Assembly: GCF_001984175.1 (NCBI RefSeq)
Contig: NZ_MTQP01000056.1
Coordinates: 62,001 to 126,000 of the forward strand
Direction of reading: 5' to 3'
Length of the DNA stretch: 64,000 nt
From: Saccharothrix sp. ALI-22-I
Lineage (GTDB): Bacteria; Actinomycetota; Actinomycetes; Mycobacteriales; Pseudonocardiaceae
Of the stretch, positions 42,127-52,040 are shown one piece after another. Under the pieces are notes generated by a model. The model was not told the DNA's origin. It searched no databases and saw only the letters and a list, made by a program, of their open reading frames with translations. Position numbers and translations under genes: made by a program. How positions within the stretch are numbered: position 1 is the stretch's first letter; every line of letters starts with the position of its first letter.

Positions 42127-43446
42127 CTAGCAGGCCGGGAAGAGGCGGCGGGTGCTGTTGGGGTCGGTGTAGGCGGCGGGGTCGCTGAAACGGCAGCCGT
42201 AGTTCGGCGCGGCGACGACGGCCGGGTCGTCCACGACGTCCGCCGCGGGCCGACGACCGGTGTCGGCCCACGTGACCAGGTCGTCCCACGCGGCGCCGAC
42301 CTCGTTCGGGCTGAACTCGCAGTGGTTGACCGCACGGATCGCGCGCTGCGCGAGCAGGTGGCTGCGCCCGTTGCGCTGCACGTCCCGCTCGTAGATCTGC
42401 TCCATCGAGAACGGCACGAACAGGTCCCCGAGGTTGTGCAGCGACAGCACCGGCGCGGTCGGGCGGCCGGCGATGCGTGGCACCTCGGTCAGCTTCGGCG
42501 TGACGCGGGCCTTCACGTTCTCCGGGAAGACGCGTTCGACTTCGCGGTTGACGTCGACCGGCGTGTTCGGCTCGTACCGGGTCACGACGTTGGTGGCGAG
42601 CTGCGACGGGTTGGTGGACAGGCTCTCGCCGGTCGCGGCGGCACCGAGGCCGAACAGGAAGTCCTTCCAGAACGCGAACGCCGGTGCCGCGCCGGGACGT
42701 GGGCCGCCGGTGCGGTTGGTGACGATCGAGACGAACTGCGCGCCGCGCTCGTTCGGGGTGCCGGTCAGGCCGAGTTCGGCCTGGATGCGGGGGACGACCG
42801 CGCTGACGTAGTCGTCCGGCGTCGGCCAGGCGCGGATGCCGCTGACGGCCTGCGCGGTGAGGTTGTAGTCGAGGAAGAAGTCGAACAGCTCCTGGTCGCC
42901 GAGCACGCCGCACACCGGCAGGGCGGCCTTGTAGAAGCCGGGGAACTGCTCCAGCGACCGGCCGATGACGTGGCCGCCCATGGAGACGCCGACGATGAAG
43001 GTGTCCTTGGGTTTGCCGACCAGCTTCCGGAAGTGCTCGGCCAGGTCGTGCGTGCTCAGGACGCCGGCTTTCACGTCGTAGTTGTTGGCGTAGTAGCTGG
43101 AGGCGGCCCAGGCGAAGCCCTGGTCGAGGAGCTTCTGGCGCAGGCCGTAGGCGGGCGGGTCGACGGTGAGCACGGTGCCCGTGCCGCGGTAGCCGTGCGC
43201 CCACATGGCGAGGCGGCCGTTCCAGCGCGGCGGGACCTCGATGATGTAGGCGGCGTGTTCGTGGACGCCTTGCAGGACCCGTGACGGTTGGCCGCCGATC
43301 TGGGCGGGCGGCAGTGGCGGGTTGCTGATGGTGTAGCCGGGGAGCGGCTGGTCACCGGGCGAGCCGGGCAAGCCGGGCGAGCCCGCTGCCGAGGCCGGTG
43401 GTGCCAACAGGACCAGGATGAGCGCCAACCCGAAGATCCGTCGCAT
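42127..43446 (-). CDS. Secreted alpha/beta-hydrolase-like protein
   Basis: 439 residues. Residues 1-21 form a signal peptide (MRRIFGLALILVLLAPPASA). The mature protein has an alpha/beta-hydrolase signature: MWAHGYRGTG as the oxyanion region, the nucleophile elbow GVSMGGHVIGRSLEQFPG, an acid near GDLFVPFSMEQIYE and a His near NHCEFSPNEVG. Four or more cysteines near the C-terminus (NHC, YGCRF, FPAC) suggest disulfides. It is probably an extracellular esterase or depolymerase; the substrate is not clear. Confidence 0.78.
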   Translation of the reverse strand: MRRIFGLALILVLLAPPASAAGSPGLPGSPGDQPLPGYTISNPPLPPAQIGGQPSRVLQGVHEHAAYIIEVPPRWNGRLAMWAHGYRGTGTVLTVDPPAYGLRQKLLDQGFAWAASSYYANNYDVKAGVLSTHDLAEHFRKLVGKPKDTFIVGVSMGGHVIGRSLEQFPGFYKAALPVCGVLGDQELFDFFLDYNLTAQAVSGIRAWPTPDDYVSAVVPRIQAELGLTGTPNERGAQFVSIVTNRTGGPRPGAAPAFAFWKDFLFGLGAAATGESLSTNPSQLATNVVTRYEPNTPVDVNREVERVFPENVKARVTPKLTEVPRIAGRPTAPVLSLHNLGDLFVPFSMEQIYERDVQRNGRSHLLAQRAIRAVNHCEFSPNEVGAAWDDLVTWADTGRRPAADVVDDPAVVAAPNYGCRFSDPAAYTDPNSTRRLFPAC

Positions 43447-43459
43447 AGGGCCATTCTGC

Positions 43460-43963
43460 TCACCACCGGAGATCCGCCACCAGCTCCTCGTGGGTCAACT
43501 CGAACGTGAGCGGGTAGCTGACCCGGATGACGTCGTCCTCGTCCCTGGTCAGGCGGGCGCCGGGGAAGACGCGGGCGATCAGGCGCAGCATCGGCTGGTT
43601 CTCGCCGAGGACGTCGCCGTGGAGCTCGGTGTAGCGCAGGTCGGTGGCGAGTCGGCCGAGTGCGTCGATGAGCCTGGTGCCGACGCCTTTGCGCTGCCAG
43701 GGGTCGACGACGGCGAGGGCGATCTCGGCGGTGTCCTCGCTGGTGGCGATCAGGCGGGCGATGCCGACGGGTGTGCGGTGGCACTCGGCGACGACGGCGG
43801 CCTTGCGGTGGCCGTCGAGGTCGGTGAGGCGGCGGCGCATGGACGCGGTGAGGCGGGGCACCGGGGCGTGGAAGCGCAGGTAGCGGCTCTGCGCGGACAG
43901 GCCGCGGAAGACGGTGTCGACGGCGTCACCGGCCTCGGCGGCGTGCAGTTCGCGGACTCTCAT
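43460..43963 (-). CDS. GNAT family N-acetyltransferase
   Basis: A 167-residue GNAT with RVRELHAAEAGDAVDTVFRG at the start, the acceptor strand HRKAAVVAECHRTPVGIARL, the acetyl-CoA loop LAVVDPWQRKGVGTRLID and the last strand pair MLRLIARVFPGA. The subgroup resembles the GNAT modules of protein acetyltransferases such as Pat, but the cyclic-nucleotide domain is absent. It is divergent from an HxlR regulator gene and shares its palindromic control region. Confidence 0.85.
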   Translation of the reverse strand: MRVRELHAAEAGDAVDTVFRGLSAQSRYLRFHAPVPRLTASMRRRLTDLDGHRKAAVVAECHRTPVGIARLIATSEDTAEIALAVVDPWQRKGVGTRLIDALGRLATDLRYTELHGDVLGENQPMLRLIARVFPGARLTRDEDDVIRVSYPLTFELTHEELVADLRW

Positions 43964-43979
43964 GACGGGCGACCCCTTG

Positions 43980-44019
43980 GGTTCGGAATCCGAACCGTAG
44001 CTGGATTCGTTTTCCGAAT
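43980..44019 (+). promoter_or_regulatory. Divergent control region with 17-bp palindrome (HxlR target candidate)
   Basis: GGTTCGGAATCCGAACC (43980-43996) is a perfect palindrome around one central A. A weaker dyad ATTCG...CGAAT (44005-44019) follows. Both lie between the start codons of the GNAT gene (43963) and the HxlR gene, so one bound regulator could control both directions. Confidence 0.6.
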
Positions 44020-44035
44020 GCAAGGGGTATCGTCG

Positions 44036-44485
44036 GTGGACATGGCCCCCGTGAAGGTTGTCGACGAGCTGTGCCCGGTGTCGTTGCCCGCCGCCCTGCT
44101 CGGTGAGCGGTGGACGTTGCTGCTGCTGCGGCAGGCGTTCCTGGGGACGCGGCGGTTCGAGGACTTCCAGTCGGAGATGGACATCTCCCGCAGCGTGCTG
44201 GCCGAACGCCTGGGCACGTTGGTCGAGGAGGGCATCCTGCGCCGCGAGGCGTACAAGGACGTGCGGACGCGGTACGAGTACCGGCTGACCGAGAAGGGCC
44301 TGGACCTCTACCCGGTGCTGATGGCCCTGCGGAAGTGGGGCAACCGCTGGATGGCGCCGGACGAGGGCCCGTCGTACGACCTCCACCACCGTTCGTGCGG
44401 CGGCGGCGTCGGGGTGCACGTGGCCTGCGACGAGTGCGGCGCCGAGCTGACCGCGCGGGACGTCCGGGTCACACCTCTCCGCTGA
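44036..44485 (+). CDS. HxlR family winged-helix transcriptional regulator
   Basis: A 149-residue regulator. Family hallmarks are CPVSLPAALLGERWTLLLLRQAF at the start, RRFEDFQSEMDISRSVLAERL as the HTH and YEYRLTEKGLDLYPVLMALRKWG in the wing and dimer helix. The Cys near the N-terminus is conserved in redox-responsive members, and the C-terminus adds CDECGAELTARD, a zinc-ribbon-like pair (with an earlier SCGGG). GTG 44036 is favoured by AAGGGG eight bases upstream; ATG 44042 is possible. Confidence 0.87.
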   Translation: MDMAPVKVVDELCPVSLPAALLGERWTLLLLRQAFLGTRRFEDFQSEMDISRSVLAERLGTLVEEGILRREAYKDVRTRYEYRLTEKGLDLYPVLMALRKWGNRWMAPDEGPSYDLHHRSCGGGVGVHVACDECGAELTARDVRVTPLR

Positions 44486-44509
44486 CGCCGCACCCTCGGG
44501 GCGCCGGAT

Positions 44510-47185
44510 CTAGTGGGCGGCGGCGTCCCACGAACGCCCGACGCCCACCGAGACCTCCAAAGGCACCGACAATTCGTACGCCCGACCCATGTGTTCCCGG
44601 ACCAGCGCCTCCACCTGTTCGCGCTCGCCCTCGGCGATCTCCAGCACGAGTTCGTCGTGCACCTGGAGCAGCATCCGCGACCTCAACCCGGACTCCTCCA
44701 GCGCGCGGAACACGCCGAGCATGGCCACCTTGATGATGTCCGCCGCGCTGCCCTGGATCGGCGCGTTCAACGCCATCCGCTCGGCCATCTCCCGGCGCTG
44801 CCGGTTGTCGCTGTTCAGGTCCGGCAGGTAGCGCCGCCGGCCGAGGATCGTCTCGGTGTAGCCCTTCTTCCGGGCGTCCTCCACCACCTCGTGCAGGTAG
44901 TCGCGCACCCCGCCGAACCGGGCGAAGTACGCCTCCATCTGCTCCCGCGCCTCCACCGCCGAGATCCGCAGCTGCTGCGCCAGCCCGTACTCGGACAACC
45001 CGTACGCCAGCCCGTACGACATGGCCTTCACCCGGCGGCGCTGCTCGCCCGACACCTCCGACGTCGGCACCGAGAACGCCCGCGAGGCGACGAACGTGTG
45101 CAGGTCCTCGCCGCTGCGGAACGCCTCGATCAGGCCCGCGTCCTCCGACAGGTGCGCCATGATCCGCATCTCGATCTGGCTGTAGTCGGCGGTCATCAGC
45201 TCGGCGTAGCCCGGCCCGACCACGAACGCCTCGCGGATGCGCCTGCCCTCGTCGGTCCGGATCGGGATGTTCTGCAGGTTCGGGTCCGTGGACGACAGCC
45301 GGCCGGTCGCCGCGATCGTCTGGTGGAACGTGGTGTGGATGCGGCCGTCGTCGGCCACCGACTTGAGCAGCCCGTCGACCGTGGACTTCAGCCTGGTCAC
45401 GTCCCGGTGCGCGAGCAGGTGCTGGAGGAACGGGTGCTGCGTGGCCTCGAACAGGTTCTGCAACGCGTCCGCGTCCGTCGTGTACCCGGTCTTGGTCTTC
45501 TTCGTCTTCGGCATGTTCAGCTCGTCGAACAGCACCGTCTGCAGCTGCTTGGGCGAGCCGAGGTTGATCTCCTTGCCGATCACCGAGTACGCGTCCTGCG
45601 CCGCCTGCTTCACGCCCGCCGCGAAGTGCGCCTCCAGCGCCGCGAGGTGCTCGGAGTCGATCGCGATGCCGACCGCCTCCACCTCGTCGAGCACGACCAT
45701 CAGCGGCAGTTCCAGCGTCGCGAGCAGCGACTGCTGGCCGGTGTCGACCAGCTCCCGGTCCAGCGCGTCGGCCAGCTCGGCGACGGCGAACGCCCGCACG
45801 ATCGTGGCCTGCGCGGTCTTCTGGCGGTCCTCTTCCTCGTCGGCAAGCAGCGACAGCTGCCCGTCGTCCGGCTCCTCGGCGCGCAGCTCCCGCTGGAGGT
45901 AGCGCAGCGCCAGGTCGTCCAGCGCGAACGACCGCTGGCCGGGCCGCACCAGGTACGCGGCCAGCGCGGTGTCGCTGTTCACCCCGCGCAGCTTCCAGCC
46001 GCGGGCCCGCAGCGCGCGCAACGGCAGCTTCAGGTCGTGCGCCGCCTTCACCACCGACTCGTCGGCCAGCCACGCGGCCAGCGCGTTCTCGTCCTCCTCG
46101 GTGAGCGAGGAGACCTCGATGTACCCGCCCTCGCCGCCGACCGCGGCCAGCGCCAGGCCCTCCAGGTCGCCGCCGGACGAGCGGAACGCGATGCCGACCC
46201 GGCCGGAACGCGCGTGCGCGTCGAGCCAGGACGCCACCGAGCCGACTGGCACCGCGCCGCCGCTGACCGAGAAGCCCTCCTCGGCCTCCGGCTCGGCGGT
46301 GGACAGGGTGGCGAACAGCCGGTCCCGCAGCACCCGGAACTCCAGCTCGTCGAACAGCCGGTGCACCGCGTCCCGGTCCCACGACCGGGCTTCCAGGTCG
46401 GCGGGCCCCAGGGGCAGCTCGACATCCCGCACCAGCTCGGTGAGCTGCCGGTTGAGCATGATGTTGGACAGGTTCGCGCGCAGCGCGTCGCCCACCTTGC
46501 CGGGCACCTCGTCCACGTGGTCGATCAGGTTGTTGAGCGATCCGAACTGGGTGAGCAGCTTCACGATCGTCTTGGGGCCGACGCCGGGGGTGTTCGGCAG
46601 GTTGTCCGACGAGTCGCCGCGCACGGCCGCGTAGTCGGCGTACAGCTCGGGCGGCACGCCCTGCTTCTCCAGCACCAGCTCGGGGGTGTACCGGGCCATC
46701 TCGGACACGCCCTTGACCGGGTACAGCACCGTCACCTTGTCGGTGACCAGCTGCAACGCGTCGCGGTCGCCGGTACAGATGAGCACCTCGTAGCCCAGCG
46801 CGGTGGCCTGGGTGGTGAGGGTGGCGATCAGGTCGTCGGCCTCGTAGTTCTCCTTCGAGAGCGACGGGATGGACAGCGTGCCCAGCACGTCCTCGATGAG
46901 GCTCACCTGGCCGCGGAACTCGTCCGGTGTCGCGCTGCGACCGGCCTTGTACTCGGCGTAGGCCTCGGTGCGGAAGGTCTTGCGCGAGACGTCGAACGCC
47001 ACCGCGATGTGCGTGGGCTTCTCGTCGCGCAGCAGGTTGATCAGCATCGACGTGAAGCCGTAGACCGCGTTGGTGGTCTGTCCCGTGCCGGTCTGGAAGT
47101 TCTCCTTGGGCAGCGCGAAGAACGCCCGGTAGGCCATCGAGTGGCCGTCGACCAGCAGCAGGCGGGAGGCTTCTGAAGTGCTCAC
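44510..47185 (-). CDS. polA: DNA polymerase I
   Basis: 891 residues. The N-terminal 5'-nuclease is intact (LVDGHSMAYRAFFALP, ENYEADDLIATL, CTGDRDALQLV). The middle domain has lost the acidic proofreading residues: the strand that carries Asp-x-Glu in E. coli reads GRVGIAFRSSG here, as in other actinobacteria. The polymerase domain is complete: motif A ADYSQIEMRIMAHLS, motif B RRRVKAMSYGLAYGLSEYG, motif C QVHDELVLE. It fills gaps in repair and removes RNA primers without proofreading. Confidence 0.97.
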   Translation of the reverse strand: MSTSEASRLLLVDGHSMAYRAFFALPKENFQTGTGQTTNAVYGFTSMLINLLRDEKPTHIAVAFDVSRKTFRTEAYAEYKAGRSATPDEFRGQVSLIEDVLGTLSIPSLSKENYEADDLIATLTTQATALGYEVLICTGDRDALQLVTDKVTVLYPVKGVSEMARYTPELVLEKQGVPPELYADYAAVRGDSSDNLPNTPGVGPKTIVKLLTQFGSLNNLIDHVDEVPGKVGDALRANLSNIMLNRQLTELVRDVELPLGPADLEARSWDRDAVHRLFDELEFRVLRDRLFATLSTAEPEAEEGFSVSGGAVPVGSVASWLDAHARSGRVGIAFRSSGGDLEGLALAAVGGEGGYIEVSSLTEEDENALAAWLADESVVKAAHDLKLPLRALRARGWKLRGVNSDTALAAYLVRPGQRSFALDDLALRYLQRELRAEEPDDGQLSLLADEEEDRQKTAQATIVRAFAVAELADALDRELVDTGQQSLLATLELPLMVVLDEVEAVGIAIDSEHLAALEAHFAAGVKQAAQDAYSVIGKEINLGSPKQLQTVLFDELNMPKTKKTKTGYTTDADALQNLFEATQHPFLQHLLAHRDVTRLKSTVDGLLKSVADDGRIHTTFHQTIAATGRLSSTDPNLQNIPIRTDEGRRIREAFVVGPGYAELMTADYSQIEMRIMAHLSEDAGLIEAFRSGEDLHTFVASRAFSVPTSEVSGEQRRRVKAMSYGLAYGLSEYGLAQQLRISAVEAREQMEAYFARFGGVRDYLHEVVEDARKKGYTETILGRRRYLPDLNSDNRQRREMAERMALNAPIQGSAADIIKVAMLGVFRALEESGLRSRMLLQVHDELVLEIAEGEREQVEALVREHMGRAYELSVPLEVSVGVGRSWDAAAH

Positions 47186-47236
47186 GCGGCGAGTCTAGGG
47201 TGGAGGTCCGACAGTTTCGCACCGGCTGGGGGACAC

Positions 47237-47659
47237 ATGACGACAGCGCCCGAGGACCTGCCTGGTATCGACCAGGGCGTCGCCCACGAGCAGTTGACGA
47301 ACAGGCTCGGCATCGAGATCACCGACTGGAACGCCGATCGGTTGGTCGGGACGATGCCGGTGAAGGGCAACCGGCAGCCGTACGGGCTGCTGCACGGCGG
47401 CGCCAACGCGGTGCTCGCGGAGACCCTGGGCTCGTACGCGGCGACGATGCACGCGGCGCCGGACCGGCTGGCCGTCGGCTTGGAGCTGTCCTGCACGCAC
47501 CACCGGGGCGTCACCGAGGGCGTCGTCACGGGGGTGTGCACGCCGATCCACCGCGGTCGCAGCACCGCCACCTTCGAGATCGTCCTCACCGACGAGCAGG
47601 GGCGGCGCGCGTGCACGGCCCGGCTCACGTGCTTCCTCAAGGATGCACCGAAAGTGTGA
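47237..47659 (+). CDS. PaaI-type hotdog-fold thioesterase
   Basis: A 140-residue single hotdog domain: LGIEITDWNADRLVGTMPV, the active-site stretch YGLLHGGANAVLAETLGSYA and LELSCTHHRGVTEGVV. The HGG motif with a following Glu on the helix is the catalytic set for acyl-CoA hydrolysis in the PaaI group. Divergent from polA; a PaaI-type gene near polA and pdtaR is common in actinobacteria. Confidence 0.9.
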   Translation: MTTAPEDLPGIDQGVAHEQLTNRLGIEITDWNADRLVGTMPVKGNRQPYGLLHGGANAVLAETLGSYAATMHAAPDRLAVGLELSCTHHRGVTEGVVTGVCTPIHRGRSTATFEIVLTDEQGRRACTARLTCFLKDAPKV

Positions 47660-47732
47660 AGGTGCAGTCGTGTCCCAACCGATGTGGAATTCGGCGGGCG
47701 CCGGGCGTAGAACTCGTGGTGTGGAGGCGCGC

Positions 47733-48290
47733 GTGCGACGGCTGGTGCCGGTGATGGTCGTGGTGCTGGCGGCCGGGTGCGGTGACACGCCGCTGGAGGC
47801 CGGACCCGGGCCGGAGTCCGCGCCGACCTCGGCCGCGACGTACCCGGTGCCGGCGGTGACGGTGCGGCCGGACGAGAAGGCGCTGAAGATCCCCACCACG
47901 GCGGACGGCGACACGGCGTTCACGCTGATCGGGCTGACCACCGAGATGCCGACGATCATCGGCAGCCACGCCGAGTTCCACGCCAAGGGCCAGTTCGTGC
48001 GGGTCCGGATGAGCGTGATCAACAACGGCCGCAGCAGCGTGTCGTTCGACGCGCGCCGGCACGTGATGATCGACGACCGCGAGACCGAGTACACGGTGGA
48101 CTCGCAGGCCATGACCATCAAGCGGCAGCCGGAGACGATCGACCTGGGCGCGAACGTGCGCCTGGAGTACGACGTCTACTACGACCTGCCCAAGGACGCG
48201 AAGCCGCTGGCCCTGCGGGTGTACGGCGGTCCGACGCTGACCGACCTGAAGGACCAGTCGAGCACGGAGATCCCGCTGGCCCAGCCGTAG
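47733..48290 (+). CDS. Lipoprotein with DUF4352-like domain
   Basis: A 185-residue exported lipoprotein. GTG 47733 gives RRLVPVMVVVLAAGC, a signal peptide with acylated C16, and a GGAGG lies six bases upstream (47722-47726). After a Pro/Ala spacer comes an immunoglobulin-like DUF4352 domain (GQFVRVRMSVINNGRSSVSFD, then VRLEYDVYYDLPKDAKPLALRVYG). Such domains are common in surface proteins of actinobacteria and Firmicutes; the partner is unknown. Confidence 0.82.
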   Translation: MRRLVPVMVVVLAAGCGDTPLEAGPGPESAPTSAATYPVPAVTVRPDEKALKIPTTADGDTAFTLIGLTTEMPTIIGSHAEFHAKGQFVRVRMSVINNGRSSVSFDARRHVMIDDRETEYTVDSQAMTIKRQPETIDLGANVRLEYDVYYDLPKDAKPLALRVYGGPTLTDLKDQSSTEIPLAQP

Positions 48291-48327
48291 CGGCGGGGCC
48301 GGCGGGATCTCCGGGGGTGGATCGGGT

Positions 48328-49032
48328 TCAGTGACCGCCGAGGTACGCCGCGCGCACCTGGGGGTCGTCCAGCAGCGCCGGTCCGGGTGCGCTCTTCACC
48401 ACCCGTCCGGTCTCCAGCACGTACGCGCGGTCGGAGAGCTTCAGCGCCTGCTGCGCGTTCTGCTCCACCAGCAGCACGGTGGTGCCGCGCTTGTTGATCT
48501 CCTTGATGATCTGGAAGATCTGCGCGATGAGCATGGGCGCGAGGCCCATCGACGGCTCGTCGAGCAGGAGCACCTTCGGCTTGGTCATCAACGCCCGGCC
48601 GATGGCGATCATCTGCTGCTCGCCGCCGGACATGGTGCCGCCGAACTGGCTCTTGCGCTCCGCCAGCCGCGGGAACAGCTCGTAGACCTCGGCCAGGTCC
48701 GCAGCGAGCTCGTCCTTGCGGGTGTAGGCGCCCATGAGCAGGTTCTCCTGCACCGTCATGCCGGGGAACACGCCGCGGCCTTCCGGTGACTGGCCGATGC
48801 CCGCCATGACCCGCTTGTGGCCGGGCATCTTGGAGATGTCCTCGCCGTTGAACAGCACCTTGCCGCTGGTCAGCGGGCGCAGGCCGGAGATCGTCTTGAG
48901 CGTGGTCGTCTTGCCCGCGCCGTTGGCGCCGATGAGCGAGACGATCTCACCTTCGTCCACTTCGAGGCTGATGCCCTTGATCGCGGCGATCTTGCCGTAG
49001 TGGACGTGGATGTCCTTGATCTCAAGAAGCAT
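48328..49032 (-). CDS. livF: Branched-chain amino acid ABC transporter ATPase LivF
   Basis: A 234-residue ABC ATPase of the LivF type: Walker A GANGAGKTTTLKTISGL, the family-specific GIGQSPEGRGVFPGMTVQENL, signature MSGGEQQM, Walker B VLLLDEPSMGLAP. Last gene of the liv operon; its start overlaps the end of livG by 11 bases. With LivG it powers uptake of Leu/Ile/Val or related ligands bound by LivK. Confidence 0.94.
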   Translation of the reverse strand: MLLEIKDIHVHYGKIAAIKGISLEVDEGEIVSLIGANGAGKTTTLKTISGLRPLTSGKVLFNGEDISKMPGHKRVMAGIGQSPEGRGVFPGMTVQENLLMGAYTRKDELAADLAEVYELFPRLAERKSQFGGTMSGGEQQMIAIGRALMTKPKVLLLDEPSMGLAPMLIAQIFQIIKEINKRGTTVLLVEQNAQQALKLSDRAYVLETGRVVKSAPGPALLDDPQVRAAYLGGH

Positions 49033-49794
49033 CTTCGGACACCCCCAGGTAGGCCTCGATGACCCTCGGGTTGGTCTGCACTTCGTGCGGGAGCCCTTCT
49101 GCGATCAGCTGGCCGAAGTCCAGCACCGCCACGCGGTCGCTGACGCCCATGACCAGACTCATGTCGTGCTCGATCAGCAGCACGGTCCGGCCGCTGTCGC
49201 GGATCTTGCGGATGAGCGCCTGGAGCGCTTCCTTCTCGGCCGGGTTCATGCCCGCCGCGGGCTCGTCGAGCAGCAGCAGCTTCGGATCGGTGGCCAGCGC
49301 GCGGGCGATCTCCAGCCGCCGCTGGTCGCCGTAGGGCAGGTTCTTCGCGGTCTCGGTCATCCGGCCGGGGATGCCGACGAAGTCGAGCAGCTCCCGCGCC
49401 AGCTCACGGCCGCGCTTCTCCTCCTTGCGGTGCCAGGGCAGGTTCAGCGTGGCGCCGATCGCACCGGTCTTGTGGTGCGCGTCCGCGCCCACCATCACGT
49501 TCTCCAGCGCCGACATGTTGTGGAACAGCCGGATGTTCTGGAACGTGCGGGCGATGCCCAGCTTGGTGATCTTGAACCGCTTGGTGCCGTCGATCCGCGT
49601 CCCGTTGAACAGCACCTGGCCCTCGGTGGGCTGGTAGACGCCGGTGACCACGTTGAACACGGTGGTCTTGCCGGCGCCGTTCGGGCCGATCAGGGCGAAG
49701 ATCTCGCCCGGCGCGATGCTGATCTTCGCTTCGCGCAGGGCGACCACGCCGCCGAAGCGCATGGTCACGTTGTCCAGCTGAAGGACGGGAGTGC

Positions 49795-49798
<4 letters not shown>
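49022..49798 (-). CDS. livG: Branched-chain amino acid ABC transporter ATPase LivG
   Basis: 258 residues: Walker A GPNGAGKTTVFNVVTGVYQPT, the LivG-type insertion FKITKLGIARTFQNIRLFHNMSALENV, signature LPYGDQRRLEIA (a diverged form usual in LivG) and Walker B LLLLDEPAAGMNP. The GTG overlaps the stop of livM (GTGA). It forms the ATPase heterodimer with LivF. Confidence 0.94.
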
Positions 49799-50951
<1,153 letters not shown>

Positions 50952-50955
<4 letters not shown>

Positions 50956-51914
50956 GCGCGGGCCTTCTGAAGGGATTCGCCGAGGATGCCGGTCGGTCGG
51001 AACATCAACACGACCACCAGCACGGTGAACGCGATGACGTCCTTCCACTCCGATCCCAGGAAGATCGCGCCCCAGTTCTCGATGAGGCCGAGCACGATAC
51101 CGCCGAGCAGTGCGCCGCGGAGGTTGCCGATTCCGCCGAGCACGGCCGCGGTGAACGCCTTGATGCCGAGCACGAAACCGACGTTGTAGACGGTGTTCTC
51201 GAACTCCATCAGGTAAAGCGCGCCCGCGACGCCCGCCATCGCGCCACCGAGCAGGAACGTGACCCGCACGATGTTGTCGATGCTGACGCCCATGAGGACG
51301 GCGGCTTCGGGGTCCTGGGCGGTGGCGCGGATACCGCGGCCGATCTTGGTGCGGTTCACCAGGCGGTCCAGCGCGATCATCATGATGACCGCGGCGACCA
51401 CGACGATGATGTGGTCGGTGCGGACGTCCGCGTTGCCGATGCTGAACACCGTGTCGCGGTCGACCAGGCGGGGCGAGGATTGCTGGTTGCGACCGGGCTT
51501 GCCGGTCAACCAGGGGATGATGACCAGCGCGAACAGCTCTTGCAGGAAGAGCGACGCGCCGATGGCGGAGATCAGGGCCGTGAGCCTGGTCGCGCCTTTT
51601 CTGCGCAGCGGCCGGTAGGCCACCAGCTCCAGCAGGATCGCGGCGCCGCCGGAGACCGCGGCGGACAGCACGATGATCAACAGCATCACGCCGAACAGGG
51701 CGATACCGGTGAGCGGCGACGCGGGCGCGATCGCCGTGATCACCACGAGCGACGTGAACGTGCCGATCATGAAGATCTCGGAGTGCGCGAAGTTGATCAG
51801 ACGCAGCACGCCGTAAACCATCGTGTAGCCGAGGGCGACGAGCGCGTAGATGGAGCCGAACACCAGTCCGCCCACCGTACTGGGCAGGAACTGGTTGAGG
51901 AAATCATCAAGCAT
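50952..51914 (-). CDS. livH: Branched-chain amino acid ABC transporter permease LivH
   Basis: 320 residues, about eight membrane helices. Family motifs: GSIYALVALGYTMVYGVLRLINFAHSE, the loop GRGIRATAQDPEAAVLMGV and GIGNLRGALLGGIVLGLIEN. It lies 126 bases downstream of livK; a strong hairpin sits between the two and probably sets the ratio of binding protein to membrane parts. Confidence 0.94.
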
Positions 51915-51965
51915 GACAGGTTTGCCTCACGAGACGGGCTGGGAGAGAAACTTCGCCATAGGGGT

Positions 51966-52006
51966 GGGGAGCGGGAGCAGTCGTTCCCACGACGCTCCCG
52001 CTCCCC
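51966..52006 (-). terminator. Intercistronic hairpin between livK and livH
   Basis: Perfect 13-base arms GGGGAGCGGGAGC and GCTCCCGCTCCCC enclose a further GTCGT/ACGAC stem with a TCCC loop, giving a nearly continuous 18-bp hairpin. Between the gene for the binding protein and the permease genes it is likely a partial terminator or mRNA 3' stabiliser, allowing more LivK than LivHMGF. Confidence 0.7.
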
Positions 52007-52040
52007 AGCGCACTAGCTTGCTTGCCTGATCCGTCTCGGA

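Noticed and set aside
43964-44419. N-terminal extension of the GNAT at 43460 into the HxlR gene
   Set aside because: The added residues are antisense to a clear HxlR protein and the family N-terminus begins at the ATG at 43963.
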